Below, in pieces: positions 1 through 10,359 of a DNA stretch of 64,000 nucleotides (positions are counted from its first letter, which is position 1; the number at the start of each line of letters is the position of its first letter). A model generated the notes under the pieces. The model searched no databases. It saw only the letters and a program-made list of their open reading frames with translations, and was not told the DNA's origin. This DNA comes from Sycobia sp. Sy_11. Taxonomy: Eukaryota > Arthropoda > Insecta > Hymenoptera > Epichrysomallidae. Location of the stretch: NCBI GenBank assembly GCA_018907035.1, contig JACCIC010000015.1, forward strand, positions 4,879,501 to 4,943,500, read 5' to 3'. A program made the position numbers and the translations under genes.

Positions 1-600
1 CTATCTTCACTAAGAAATATATAAAACAATTTTTTTGTAATCAAAATGTTTTGAAATTCTATATTTCTACCATTTTACTATATTATGTAAATAAAATTAT
101 TATTATATTACATTGAAGTATTTGTACATCAGTATAAATTATATTATACTATTGTGCATAATTGCATTAATTAAATGAGAGATACAAGGCTGAACATTGA
201 ACAAATCAAAATGCTATAAAAAATAATTTTATTAATAATTTACATTTTTAAAATACATGTCAAATGATACACAATTATGTAAGATTTAATAGTCATCGTT
301 AATAATCAAATTAATTATAAGTTATATTAATTTATATACAAAAATAAGTACGCTGTATTTATAAACTATAAATATTACCAAATATTTTAGCAGAAAAAGT
401 TAAATTATGATATAAAGCTGTTGGATTATGTTTATAAGCAAACCACATTCATAACTTACTGTTACAATTTTTATATACATTAAAATATAATGGAAAAAAT
501 ACATTTAATAAACCATTCTCAAAAAATATCACATTCTCTTTGTATAAATATTGGATTTACAAGGTTTTTGTCAATTTTAATTTGTATAAATTAGAATATT
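1..600. other. AT-rich flank downstream of RPAIN
   Basis: There is no open reading frame of note on either strand. The segment lies just 3' of the minus-strand RPAIN stop codon, so its right part is probably that gene's 3' untranslated region. I see no repeat or other gene. Confidence 0.5.
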
Positions 601-1698
601 CTAAACCAGAGCAAAAATATCACATGACATACATGAAAAGCATAATGAAATATTATCACCTTCTTGAAAAATAGAAAATTTTGGCACATCTAAGCATGCT
701 GTTGAATGTGCATTAACTTGATCTTGAATATTCCTTTTCAGTTGCTGTAAACCAAATTTTACTGGAAGTTTTAGACCACAATTACATACAACAAAATTAG
801 GAATTTCTTGAAGTATATATTTTATGCAAATTGGACAATAGATATCATCAGAAACTGTAGAAAGTATCTGCTTCTGTTCCCATAGAATTTTTTCATATTC
901 CTGAAGTATCCATTGTTCTGCCAATAAAAAATATAAATAAAGTAAATTCATAGTTTTAATAAAAAATAGACCTTATTAAATTGAAAATTTTAATTTTAAT
1001 TATGCTGATACATAAGAATAACTTCCAAAAATAATATCTATTTTATTATTAATAATAAATATTGTTATATAACATAACTTTAATAAAAAGTATTTTTCTA
1101 ATTTAATATTTTTAATTATAGAACTTTTATTATAGAATTTATACAAGAAATCCTTTTTATAATTACCTTCAGTTGTTTCTTCAATTTCAAGAGCTTCATT
1201 TTCTATTAAAAATTGCTCGTTCTGATTTATCTCAAAAGATTGGTTATTAGTCTGGATAGGTTCATTATATTCCATAGATACTATGTTTTCAAATTCTTCA
1301 TGGACAATATTTGTTAAGGTATTCTTGATTTCTTGAGAATAGTTTGTCAAACCGTGTCTTCCTTTTAGAAATAGTTCATTTCTTCTTTCATGCATTTTCT
1401 GTCGACATCGCTAAAGAGATTTTTTTATAATTAAAAATCACTGGTACTTATAATCAAACAGTATTTTAAAAAATGTAACGTTTTATAGCATGTAATTATT
1501 ACAATCATAACAATTCTTTTTAAATGCAATTTATTCTATGATAATACGAAATTTTGGTAAAAATATTTTAATAAATAATTTTCTAACCTCTCGTAAAACT
1601 TCCCGCATTTTTGGTGAACCATTTTTAATTTTCCTGGCTGCTTTAAGATTTTTTAGTTTCATTGAATTAGTAGGACTAAGAAGCTGTTCTGACATCAT
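601..1698 (-). CDS. RPAIN: RPA-interacting protein, 3 exons
   Basis: RPA-interacting protein binds replication protein A and is known to help carry it into the nucleus. Three exons can be joined on the minus strand: 1695-1588, 1410-1167 and 917-601, with GT-AG introns of 177 and 249 bp. The first junction is phase 0 and the second splits a Glu codon (G|AA). The product is about 222 aa, close to the roughly 219 aa of the human protein. Exon 1 plus exon 2 give the basic amino-terminal RPAIN motif (MREVLRE joined to RCRQKMHERRNEL). Residues 40-117 are acidic and variable. The carboxy-terminal zinc-finger-like domain carries CPIC (about 145-148), CNCGL (162-166), H188, C192 and a final CFSCMSC segment. 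ATG codons at 1698 and 1695 are adjacent; I prefer 1695 (MSEQLL), but an in-frame ATG lies further upstream. The gene looks intact, single copy and conserved. Confidence 0.88.
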
Positions 1699-1699
1699 A

Positions 1700-2365
1700 T
1701 TTATTATCTTTAGAAATTCAATTATTGTTGATAACAAAAAGTTCAATAATTATGGTACATATATTTTTCATTTCCCATAAATTTGCACCATCATAGGATT
1801 ATCACATTAAATCTCGTAAACACTAAACTAAGAAGTGAAGCTGAAAGTGAAAATCAACAGCCTGAAAGAAACTGACAATTTAGTTTGCCATTGCTTTTTG
1901 TCAGTTCGCCTTGGTTGTTGCCTTTTGTAAGAAAACAGGCAAATGGCGCGAAAACATATTTCAGATAGTTAGATTAGGTTAGATACTTAAAAAAATATTA
2001 TCGCATAGATGACTTGAAACGCGCATTAGCAGGTATTAGGTGGCATTAGATGAATATCAATGGCAGCAGATTACAAACATGAAAAAAGATTACTTTTTAA
2101 GCATGTACGCTGTGGACAACACTTTAAATTCGACATATTGTTTCTTGTTCGTTTAATGCATGCAATACAAAAAATATACAGAAAATATTGAAAGAATTAT
2201 TACAGAATTTTCTACAATCTAAAAAGTATTCTTATATTGCATTAAAATTTTTAAAAACTATATAAGATTAATAAATAAACATTTGGTTAAATAATTGTAC
2301 ACTATTTCAATAAGTAACTATTTCTATCAATAATTGTATACTTTTTTATTAATAAGATATTAATG
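1700..2365. other. RPAIN upstream region
   Basis: Contains the presumed RPAIN promoter, which fires leftward. The segment 1830-2060 is less AT-rich than its surroundings. I see no coding sequence and no clear TATA box. Confidence 0.35.
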
Positions 2366-2575
2366 AGGCCTACGATGGCTCGATCGCTAGAGGGAAAGAT
2401 TAGTAACTTGGTGATTCAAGTTCAAATCCCGTTCTCGGCTGATTGACACAAAACGGTGTAGTAATTTACATGTACTTTGTTCACAAACACATCGTAGACT
2501 TCCGTCGCTGATTAGCGCCGGTATTTGAAAGCATAAATAGAGCGCCGTTAAAGAACATAAAAAAAATATTAATAA
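2366..2575 (+). repeat. tRNA-derived SINE candidate
   Basis: The sequence has an A-box-like stretch (TGGCTCGATCGC, about 2373) and, roughly 45 bp on, a B-box-like stretch (AGTTCAAATCC, about 2419; 8 of 11 matches to the GGTTCGANTCC consensus). A non-tRNA body follows and ends in an A-rich run near 2570. This is the layout of a polymerase III SINE. No second copy was found in the window, so the family status is inferred. Confidence 0.5.
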
Positions 2576-2603
2576 CAAAATCTCAGACAATCAGTATTTA
2601 ATC

Positions 2604-2605
<2 letters not shown>

Positions 2606-2659
<54 letters not shown>
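2606..2659. repeat. (AT)n microsatellite
   Basis: About 27 uninterrupted AT dinucleotides just after the SINE candidate. Confidence 0.95.
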
Positions 2660-2660
<1 letters not shown>

Positions 2661-3420
2661 GTGAATAGAGGGGGATTCCTCAACAGGTTAGGTGAATTTT
2701 TGATCGTTCGCGATGTTTCACAAATTTACCTTTTTCCCTAGATTCCTTTTATTTTACTAATATTACCTAAATAAAGAAAATTTTAAGAGGTAAGAACCGA
2801 CGCTTGATTATAACAGTAAAAAAAAAATATATTTTATAATAAAGGAATTAATTAAAATGGTTTTTATTATAAATAAATTAATTTAGTTAATATTAATAAT
2901 TATAATAATTCTTAAGTGTTAACATTAGCTTGCAGCACCTTTCATTGACTGACGCCCGCTGTTCCACACACAGGGTGCGAGGAAACCGTATATGCGAAGA
3001 GTCGAGTCGCGAATAAAGTATAGAAGCACCATCTTACGGAATTTCGAAAGTGCTTCTTTCGCGAAATGAATATGCATACCGCAATCTATATAATCAATAT
3101 TCCGCGAACTTTATCTTCTGTCTTATGTTTGCTTAAAAGTAAGTCCCTTACACACGTATGCGACTTAACGCAAGGAATTAATTCCTATTGTATCTTATAA
3201 AAAGAAGAATTGAAAAATCACGCGAACTAAAGATTAGTAAAATAATGAAGAACACCAACCCTTGTTTGAAACAACGCTGAAAAATGCAACCAACGATGAA
3301 GAACCGCGTCTTCTACCTCTCACTTGGTTGAGCTGCTTCAACTCTTATGTTTTTATGTGTTCGGTTTCCCGAATTCGCTGATGTACCCAAAAATATATTT
3401 TTAATATATTATCGGCCATA
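2660..3420. other. Non-coding segment with a hairpin
   Basis: No gene is visible. The stretch 2930-3170 is less AT-rich. Positions 3007-3013 pair with 3058-3064 (TCGCGAA/TTCGCGA) and 3022-3029 with 3050-3057 (AGAAGCAC/GTGCTTCT), giving a long imperfect hairpin. Confidence 0.45.
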
Positions 3421-3586
3421 ACACAGTAGCAATAGCAATAGCAACAGTAGCAGCAGCAGTAACAACAGCGACAACAGCAGCATTACCCGCACTAGCAACA
3501 GCACAACAGTAACAGCAGCATCAGCAGTATAAAATGTTGGGTAAAAGCAGCATAAAAGCTCGGTAAAATGTTGGGTGCTGGCTTTT
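3421..3586. repeat. Imperfect CAG/CAA-type trinucleotide tract
   Basis: Degenerate repeats of AGCAAT, AGCAAC, AGCAGC and AACAGC type, followed by two copies of a 14-bp GTAAAATGTTGGGT unit. It abuts the mariner element. The leucine-rich reading on the other strand is an artefact of the repeat. Confidence 0.7.
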
Positions 3587-3587
3587 A

Positions 3588-4518
3588 CCATATGATCAAA
3601 TTTGACTCGGGCTCTTTGTGTTTAAACTCGTAAACTGAATCAGTAAAATTATTTTTTTCTATATTGGTACAACCTTTCTTGATGTTCGTGTGAAATTTGA
3701 GCTCCATATCTCCATTAGTGTATGTTTGTCAGCTGTTTGTTTACGAAGCAAAAAGTTTTTCTGGCGACATTGACTACGGAAAAAGAAGTTGATCAACAAG
3801 TTTGCTTGAAATTTTGTGTTCCAATGGAATTACTGCTACGTAATCATTGAAAATGTTGCAGAAATGTTTTGGAGAGTTTACTTTACCGCGAACGCAAGTA
3901 TTTGAGTGGCACAAAACATTCAGTGAAGGTCGTGAAGTCATCGAAAATTTGCCTCATGCAAGTCGCCCATCCACCGAAAATCAAGGTGATGCGTATAATT
4001 TTTTTCGATTACCATGGGGCGGTTCACCATGAAGTCAAAAAAGTTCCAGGAGGTCAAACGGTCAATAAGGAGTACTACTTGGCCGTTTTGAGGTGTCTAC
4101 GTGAAGCAATGCGTCGTAAACAACTGAATTTGTGGGTAGACAATTTATGGTTTTTTCACCATGATAATGCGCCGCCACATTCTAGCATGATTGTGTCTGA
4201 TTTTTTGGCCAAACACGAAATGAAAGTCATCACTCAGCCACTATATTCGCCACAGATTTGGCTCCCTGTGACTTTTTCTCTTTCTGAAACTCAAAAATCT
4301 GCTTCGGGGAATGCACCATGAGTCCATAGTCAATATCGACAGACAAACTTTTTGCGTCGTAAACAAACAGCTGATGAACACAGACTAATGGAGATATGGT
4401 GCTCAAATTTCACACGGACACCAAGAAAGGTTGTACCAATATAGGGAAAAAAATGTTACCGATTCAGTTTACGTGCAGAGTTTAAATACACCAGTCTGGG
4501 TCAAATTTGATCAGATGG
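3588..4518 (+). mobile_element. Internally deleted mariner with ~190-bp TIRs
   Basis: The ends are inverted repeats of about 190 bp: the left arm starts CCATATGATCAAATTTGA and the reverse complement of the right arm starts CCATCTGATCAAATTTGA. Both are flanked by TA (3586-3587 and 4519-4520), the mariner target duplication. The element is 931 bp, against about 1.3 kb for an intact copy. It is non-autonomous, since the transposase is deleted and frameshifted. The TIR arms differ by point changes and small indels, so the insertion is not recent. Confidence 0.9.
3847..4321 (+). pseudogene. Mariner transposase remnant
   Basis: The first part, in the frame of 3847, matches the end of the mariner helix-turn-helix region (VFEWHKTFSEGRE, then SRPST). 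After a deletion that I estimate at about 140 codons, the frame of 3869 resumes in the catalytic core (MRIIFFDYHGAVHHE, then TVNKEYY). It continues to HHDNAPPHS, which holds the second catalytic Asp, and to YSPQ. The first catalytic aspartate and the linker are missing, so no active enzyme can be made. Confidence 0.88.
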
Positions 4519-4974
4519 TATAGTATTCGTTAGTTGTCAGCGCAATGATACATAGGTTATACGGCGGTAGACTATGATATAATCTAAATAATCCATATAG
4601 GCTATGATTATTTAAAAATAATGGAGAATTAAAATGAGTATTGCACTTATGTAAATCAATTATGCTATGGAGGGAATTTCGACTAACGAATAACAGTGCT
4701 TCTTTTCCCTAGATTCCCTCACCAAAAATATATTAGTCCATAAGTCTTGGACAATATGAACGCAGCGGGCGAGATTAGACCGAGTTTTACTCCCTCTTCT
4801 ACGAAATAAAATGCGTGGAAGAGTGGGAAAGCGCTTCTTTGCTTGTACAAAAATAATTTTCGTACGGTTTTTACAGGATTTGTTATTGAGGATGTTTCTG
4901 CAGTTTTTAAAACATAGCTAATAAGTTTATTCGCAATCTTTGAAAAATTATTATCTTTAAAATGTAGATTTTTT
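4519..4974. other. Spacer, possibly body of a decayed Helitron
   Basis: No credible gene. The right part runs without a clear boundary into the Helitron-like repeat at 4975-5312 and may be its more diverged body. Confidence 0.3.
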
Positions 4975-5312
4975 AATGGCACCTGGACATCGCATTCTAC
5001 TTGCTTAATACGAAACTCTATAACAATCGTTCCGACACATATTCTATAGTACAAACAGCTGAATTCGAAAGTATAATTTTCGCTGTAGAAGACGTATGTA
5101 ATATGTATATATATTGTATAAAATGGTCTGCGAAATATCACCTTTTTGAAGTGCATGCTGCTTTGAAGCTTTTTATAAGGAAGTGATGTTAAGTAAATTA
5201 TTTACAGAAGTATAGATTTATACATAGAGTATTTTTTACTTAGATATTATTGAACTATTTTAGAAATGGGTTAAATTATTATCTCGTACACTAATTTATG
5301 CCGACGTGGGCT
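4975..5312 (+). mobile_element. Decayed Helitron 3' region
   Basis: Positions 4990-5160 align with 10045-10300: both have the ACGAAACTC unit, GAAGACGTATGTAA or GAAGCCGTATGTAA, and TATAAAATG. Positions 5205-5285 align with the reverse complement of 18745-18830 (ATACATAGAGTATTT followed by GTTACTT or TTTACTT). The shared TTATTATCTCG at 5276 should open the terminal hairpin, but that end is disrupted here. The match to two other copies supports a dispersed family. Confidence 0.65.
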
Positions 5313-5474
5313 GTGACGTTCCGTTGTTCACGGTGTTTAAAAATTGTTGAGTCTTTCCTGTATGGCATCGAAAAACTCTCCCTATTATCTCTACTACATA
5401 TTATAACATCTTATGCAAATCAAATCGCGTTCTAAATTCTATTTTTAAAATTTCAATTTATGAACTCACCTAGA

Positions 5475-5480
5475 TATAAA
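5475..5480 (+). promoter_or_regulatory. Possible TATA box of MBF2-like gene 1
   Basis: TATAAA 97 bp upstream of the start codon at 5572 would place the transcription start near 5505. The background is AT-rich, so this is only a candidate. Confidence 0.35.
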
Positions 5481-5571
5481 TAAGAAAATCTAACCACTTA
5501 AAGTCTCTTGTTCTATAATATCTCATTCTATTAGTATATATCGATAATAACAGAATTTATAAGCCAGCATA

Positions 5572-5943
5572 ATGGTACCGTTAAAGATTCTGCTTTTCCT
5601 CTTCGTCGCTATTGAGCTGAAAACCGTGACTGGATACGTAGAAAATCAGGACGATATTGTCCTGGGTAGCACAGAAGAGGGCGATACGGAACATTGCTCC
5701 TGCTTGATCGACATCCCGTTTCATAAATTGATAACGAAAAGCAAATATTACAGGACATTCGAAGTTCCTTTGGGCAAGTTCATATCTGCGATTCGTGTTC
5801 GTCAACAGATGAAGAATGACAATGGAGCGAGTGTTAAAATTGTGAACGGCGGCTTGAATTTCAGAGGTATGAAGCTGGAATTCGAGAGAAAGAGGTTCCA
5901 CGGTATAAATTTCACAGTTGAGTGCTATGCGAGAGATATGTAG
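5572..5943 (+). CDS. Secreted MBF2-like protein, paralogue 1
   Basis: A 123-aa protein with a hydrophobic signal peptide at residues 1-21, cleaved probably after VTG, so it should be secreted. The carboxy half has the pattern of the insect MBF2 / 'probable salivary secreted peptide' family: ISAIRVRQQ, then KNDNGASVKIVNGGL, then GINFTVECYAR. The GG turn and the final GINF-V-YAR strand are the recognisable parts. Cysteines at CSC (about 43-45) and near the end could pair. It is single-exon as seen here and is about 50% identical to the 126-aa paralogue at 15261. A Helitron remnant ends 260 bp upstream. The molecular role of this family is poorly known; salivary, haemolymph or venom secretion has been suggested for relatives. 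Codon use is more GC-rich than the flanks, as expected for a real gene. Confidence 0.85.
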   Translation: MVPLKILLFLFVAIELKTVTGYVENQDDIVLGSTEEGDTEHCSCLIDIPFHKLITKSKYYRTFEVPLGKFISAIRVRQQMKNDNGASVKIVNGGLNFRGMKLEFERKRFHGINFTVECYARDM

Positions 5944-6098
5944 TTAAGAATACGGCAATATGGAAATAAGAACTTGCCTTTTTGAATTTATTTTTATCTA
6001 AGTTTTGCATTTATATACTTAGCATATAAACAACAATTAAAATATCATAAGAATACATGTCAATTAATATAGTTGTTAAATAAATCATTTTTGTATGC

Positions 6099-6104
6099 AA
6101 TAAA
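6099..6104 (+). terminator. Poly(A) signal of MBF2-like gene 1
   Basis: AATAAA 155 bp after the stop codon. The surrounding block (AAATCATTTTTGTAT, then GTAATATTT) recurs in the 3' flank of paralogue 2 at about 15807-15841, so it is probably part of both 3' untranslated regions. Confidence 0.5.
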
Positions 6105-6129
6105 CAGATGTAATATTTTTTATTCGATC

Positions 6130-7505
6130 GTTCTAATAAAAAAAATTTACTAATTACTCCATTAATTTAATGATAGTGATATTTATTTTTAAGTTATTCA
6201 TGATACAAGTATTTGAATGTTTACTATAGATAATATTTTTAATTCATTTCCATATACGAAAATGGTTGTATTTATGTTTTTCTCAATGATGCCGCTAAAT
6301 AGGAATTTAATTTCAACCTTGTTAACGTAACGTTGCAGGGTTAAACCATGTGGCAATAAAACTGAAAAATTGCTGCTGTTTCATATCGACACATTAAAGA
6401 CATCATTTGGCTGCTTTATATTTTTCGACATTTTCACAATCATTACAGAGGTCGTATATCTGTTACTCACCGAATAGTTGAATATAATTTTAAGACAGAA
6501 TTATTATATTTTTTTTTGCATCTTTTCAATAAATGATTATATAAAAACCAACATTTACTTAAAGGTTTTGTTTCTGCTGCGTCTTTATGTACTAATAAGC
6601 ATTTTATACGCTGTAAAATTTAAAGCCTATATGAACTACATAGGTCTACGATGGAGAGTGACCATTTATATCGTCTGTCCCAAAACTGACTATAGACATT
6701 ACAACATCTATATAGATTATGAATAGCTAAATAGAGCAATAAAAATGTTTAAGTAAATCATTGTTAGTTTTTAGAGTTATTAAGCAATGTTTAATAGCCA
6801 ATCCAAAACGTAGATTTTGAATGTTCGATCGAAAGGCTAGAACTAGAAAATACAGGGGACAAAACGAGCAAAAATTGATTTATTTTCTATAGCAAAAAAG
6901 ATTATCACGGTGTGGTCATCGTCCCACCTTCTCATATACTTCAAACTGCGGAATTCGGGACATTAATGGGAGAGACTATAAGAGAAAGAAGTATCAAACA
7001 TATTTTCTCCACACTTTTGTTGCTATGCTCCCCCAGGTTTGTGTATAAAAAAGACACGGGGTAAAATTGATGCTTGTTTTCTTAGTCTAAGCTATATGTA
7101 TAATTCCATATGCAGAATGTCCGAAATTCGGGCTTGCCGGACGGACTGCGCTCTGGTTTATCATCGAAATCGTGATCATGGACGCTACGAAGGGCCGAAT
7201 TTACTTCTATCTTTATATCCTTCACTCATTATAACTCTCTCTCTCTCTTTCTCTTTTGTTCAGTAGCTATGACAGCATGTTGAATACCATGGTACACACT
7301 GCCTACCGAGATCTATCTCTTTGATTTTTCCACTAATCGCTGTACTTTCAGAAACCAGCCGCGCTTCATTTATGATGATACATTATGAATCACTGAATAA
7401 TATTAAAAATCAAAGCAATGGTATTCAAAGATTGCTATGTACTATGTCCATGTGTATAGTAAAATTTCCTAAATATTTATTTTGAAATATATATAAATGA
7501 AAATA
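6130..7505. other. Non-coding spacer
   Basis: Short open frames (for example 6478-6726 and 7039-7266) have no recognisable domain and look like chance. The stretch 6900-7340 is less AT-rich, with a (CT)n run near 7232. Positions about 6240-6275 still resemble the flank of paralogue 2 (15896-15930). Confidence 0.4.
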
Positions 7506-7506
7506 T

Positions 7507-7519
7507 TAAATCAGAGTTT
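7507..7519. repeat. Target-site duplication, left copy
   Basis: TAAATCAGAGTTT is repeated exactly at 9708-9720 and brackets the non-LTR element between. Confidence 0.85.
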
Positions 7520-7669
7520 TTCTTTTTTTTATTAAAAGCTTTATTAACTTTTGTTGAAATTATTTAGCATTACATACAAGTATTTTTACAGAGTTTTCGC
7601 TTTACAAGTGGTATAATATACATGTTAGCTTTCTATATGATATTGCTATATGTATTTATTTTTCTTCTA

Positions 7670-7870
7670 TACATTCAAGTTGCAGCTTCGAAAGAATTTG
7701 TATATAATATTATAAATGTGTACATTTTCTACAGCTAGCAAGCATCTCACTCTAATGGCAGGTGACATATGTAATTTCATAAATTGATTTAGTAGTCGTA
7801 CTCTTTCATTGTTAAATATTGGACATTGCCATAGAACGTGATCAAGGTCTTGAATATTGGAGGGGATATT
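7670..7870 (-). pseudogene. ORF2 carboxy-terminal remnant
   Basis: On the minus strand, in a frame different from the upstream endonuclease, the segment encodes HVLWQCPIFNNERVRLL and then about 30 more residues. This is the H-x-L-x-x-C-P region found after the reverse transcriptase in R1/I-type elements. It directly follows the endonuclease piece, which shows that the polymerase domain has been deleted. Confidence 0.7.
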
Positions 7871-8193
7871 GGAGTTTGGATATTTGTAATTTTTATTCCA
7901 AAAATTTCAAAATCTTCGTTTAAAGATTCGAAATTATCAATTACTTCAGTATCGAATTGAGATTTTATCATAAATAATATTCCGCCTCCTCTATTATGTT
8001 GTCTGTCTTTACGTAAAGTTTTGTAACCTGTAATATTGAATTCGTTTCCTTGAAGAATAGTGTTGATAAGCCAGGTTTCGACACACACAAAGACATCGAT
8101 ATGTTGTAATATATTCGGTAGTTCGTATTTACGTTGTATAATGTTTATAACATTCCAGAATAAAATATTCAATTCTTTATTATAAGCTTCCAT
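7789..8193 (-). pseudogene. Non-LTR ORF2 endonuclease, amino-terminal part
   Basis: About 110 residues match the start of an apurinic-type endonuclease of a non-LTR element: LNILFWNV at the amino end, then DVFVCVETWL, and then TLRKDRQHNRGGGILF. The catalytic Glu of the VETWL segment is present. The later catalytic motifs (GDFN, SDH) are missing because of the internal deletion. Confidence 0.8.
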
Positions 8194-8236
8194 TTTTACA
8201 TAAAATAAGCTATAATAGATATATTTAGGTAAATAT

Positions 8237-9503
8237 TTATTGAAGATTGTAAGTAGGACTGTTATTATTGGAAGTTTCGCATTCCATATCTGTATTTTCG
8301 CTAGATGAGATTGATGCTGTGCTTGAGTTTAATAATTGATTTTTAATGATCTTCAACTGCTGGGTATACTTGTTCGATGATTGCAACAATACTGAAAACG
8401 TCATCTGCCATTTTCTTTGCATTTGTAACGATATCGGTCCTGCTAAAGCTTTCTGTAATTAGATTAAAAAAATTTTCATAGGTAACGGACACAGTAGAAA
8501 GCTCGCTGCTAAATAATTCTTTTGTAGGTAGCAGAGCTTTTTCTAAAGCCAGTATTTTTTCTTTTAGCTTTTTATTCTTTTTTCCTGTGTTATCTTGCGC
8601 TTTTTGGAGCTTTTACTTTCACTCTTAAGTAATTTTTTATGTTTGGTAAAAATTTGATTTTCTGTATGGCCTACCGCAGGTGTAGTTAGTATTTCAGTTG
8701 AAGCTACGTTTATTATAGAAATATCTGATGCCTCAGTGCTAGTTACGTCAGAGGTCTCTTATTTTGTAGTGTAACATTGTCATTTATAGTAGGCACGTTG
8801 GAATTTTCGATAATATTTATCTTTTGCGAGTGAGCCGTTTCTTCTAAAGTGGGACATAATTTAGCAATGTGCCCTATTTGTTTACAAATAAAGCATGTGG
8901 TGAATTCCGTGGATAAGTAAGTCCAGCATGAAGTGTTATCATAATTTATTTGTAAACTTTCGGGAAGGATTTTTGCGTCTTTCTCCTTGATATAAAATTG
9001 CCGGCGTAGAGAATAAATGTGAGCTCGTCCTGATTTTTGAAAACTGGCTTTGATATCACTGATTTGAGAGGTTATTTTAATTCCTCTCTTGTTTAGGATG
9101 CTAGGACGAGTTCGTCTGGAATAAGCGGCTGTATATTTGAGATAACAACCCTTTTATTGTTACTAATGTTTTATCTGTATAGTCCTTGATTATAATATTC
9201 TTATTTTTTAACTCTTGTACTAATTTTGTGCTCGATAAGTAAATAATAATCCGTTTACCGGAGATTTCAGAAATATATCTTTCATTACTAACTTTTATTA
9301 ACTTTTCTATGCCATCAAGGTAATCGTTGTTTGTCAAGCCTTTAATGGAATCTAATATAATTGCGTCCTCTTTTGTGGGTCTCGTTTTAGATACTGTAAC
9401 AATAGCATATGATTGCTGCGTATAATTGGCATTGTTGAGAAACAGGAACTTTCGTTTAACGTAGATAAATCACTTTTTGGAACTTCACTCGTAGAAGTCA
9501 TGA
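8237..9503 (-). pseudogene. Gag-like ORF1 of the non-LTR element, frameshifted
   Basis: A start codon at about 9501 (MTSTSEVPKSDLST) follows the element's leader. The frame breaks several times. Recognisable pieces are LTNNDYLDGIEKL, then SGKRIIIYLSS (an RRM-like strand pattern of these gag proteins), and near 8850-8890 a CCHC zinc knuckle (CFICKQIGHIAKLC). The carboxy end is low-complexity, Ser/Asn-rich. The protein would coat the element's RNA. A related gag-like ORF lies on the plus strand at 20.2-20.8 kb. Confidence 0.78.
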
Positions 9504-9707
9504 TGAAAATAAGATGCAGCTGATGCAGTTAAAACCTGCATCAGCCGTAACAGCTAAAAATACTGAGCGTTGGCACTAGCACAAATACACTATATAACGC
9601 GAAAATTTCTGTATTATTATACACAATGATTGCGAATGGGTTTATTTACATTTACGGATTAGAGAGAAAACACACACATCTACTCGAGACGAGTGCTCGA
9701 TTCCGAC

Positions 9708-9720
9708 TAAATCAGAGTTT
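9708..9720. repeat. Target-site duplication, right copy
   Basis: TAAATCAGAGTTT, identical to 7507-7519. Confidence 0.85.
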
Positions 9721-9959
9721 ATCGAAGGTGAACATTGGATTTTAAAATTTAAGTATTTTTTGGAATAATATATAGATTAATCTAAATTCATGTTTTGTTT
9801 AAAGTAACTTTATTTTTGCGTGTATTAACTTTAGTTTTTATACATCATATAATATGAAGTATAACATCCGTGGTTAAACGAAGAAATGAGATTTGAAAAT
9901 ATTTTGTAATCTAATTCTAAAAGATAGTTACACGAACGGGCAGTATCTCCTCTTGTTGA

Positions 9960-10355
9960 GAAACTTTTATCTGAGAGCGGGATATTTAAAATCGTATTCT
10001 ACCTCCCCAGCACGAAACTCCCTATAACAGTCGTCCCGAGACATATTCTGTCGATCGAACACGCAACTTCCCGTATAAATCGTCCTGAAACACCTGGACT
10101 TAGTATTATACTGTCCAAACACTAAATACGAAACTCCCCATAGATGTGGTTGGCCTGAAATTCTTCGTAGAAGTCGTCTTGAGACATTTTTTTCTACCGA
10201 CCGAACTCAAAAGTAAAATTCCCCCTTAGAAGCCGTATGTAAAATGCATATATTTTTTATAAAATGATATGCGAAAAGCACTTTTTAGAGTGAAGAAGAG
10301 AAGAGAAATCGGTGAAATTATTATCTCGGGCGAAGCCGAGACGTAGGGATGCTAG
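9960..10355 (+). mobile_element. Helitron 3' end
   Basis: The right end has the Helitron signature: a GC hairpin TCTCGG (10324-10329) GCGAAG CCGAGA (10336-10341), about 10 bp, then CTAG (10352-10355) followed by a host T. Upstream, 10015-10230 holds about three diverged units of 55-75 bp that begin ACGAAACTCCC and end GACATATTCTGTCGATCGAAC or similar. Related sequence occurs at 4975-5312 (plus) and 18698-18900 (minus). No Rep/helicase gene is present, so the copy is non-autonomous. The 5' TC end was not found; the left border is approximate. Confidence 0.72.
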
Positions 10356-10359
10356 TAAA

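Larger units (their letters stand above)
7520..9707 (-). mobile_element. Internally deleted non-LTR retrotransposon with 13-bp TSD
   Basis: Read on the minus strand, the element starts GTCGGAATCGAGC at 9707, has about 200 bp of 5' leader, and then a gag-like ORF1 with a CCHC knuckle. The start of ORF2 (AP-type endonuclease) follows, joined directly to the ORF2 carboxy end, and the element finishes in an A-rich tail (AATAAAGC then a run of A) at 7520. An exact 13-bp duplication flanks it. The reverse transcriptase is absent, so the copy must have moved with help in trans or been deleted later. Full-length 5' and 3' ends plus a perfect target duplication suggest a fairly recent insertion, although both ORFs carry frameshifts. 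Confidence 0.88.

Noticed and set aside
2387..2590. 67-codon frame on the minus strand
   Set aside because: It lies across the SINE candidate and reads its antisense; no domain.
3409..3591. Leucine-rich open frame on the minus strand
   Set aside because: It only reads the CAG/CAA-type repeat tract; no start context or conserved sequence.
4719..5156. 145-codon frame on the minus strand
   Set aside because: It overlaps the Helitron-like repeat, whose relatives at 10 and 18.7 kb do not keep the frame.
5581..5901. 106-codon frame opposite the MBF2-like gene
   Set aside because: Shadow of the conserved plus-strand gene.
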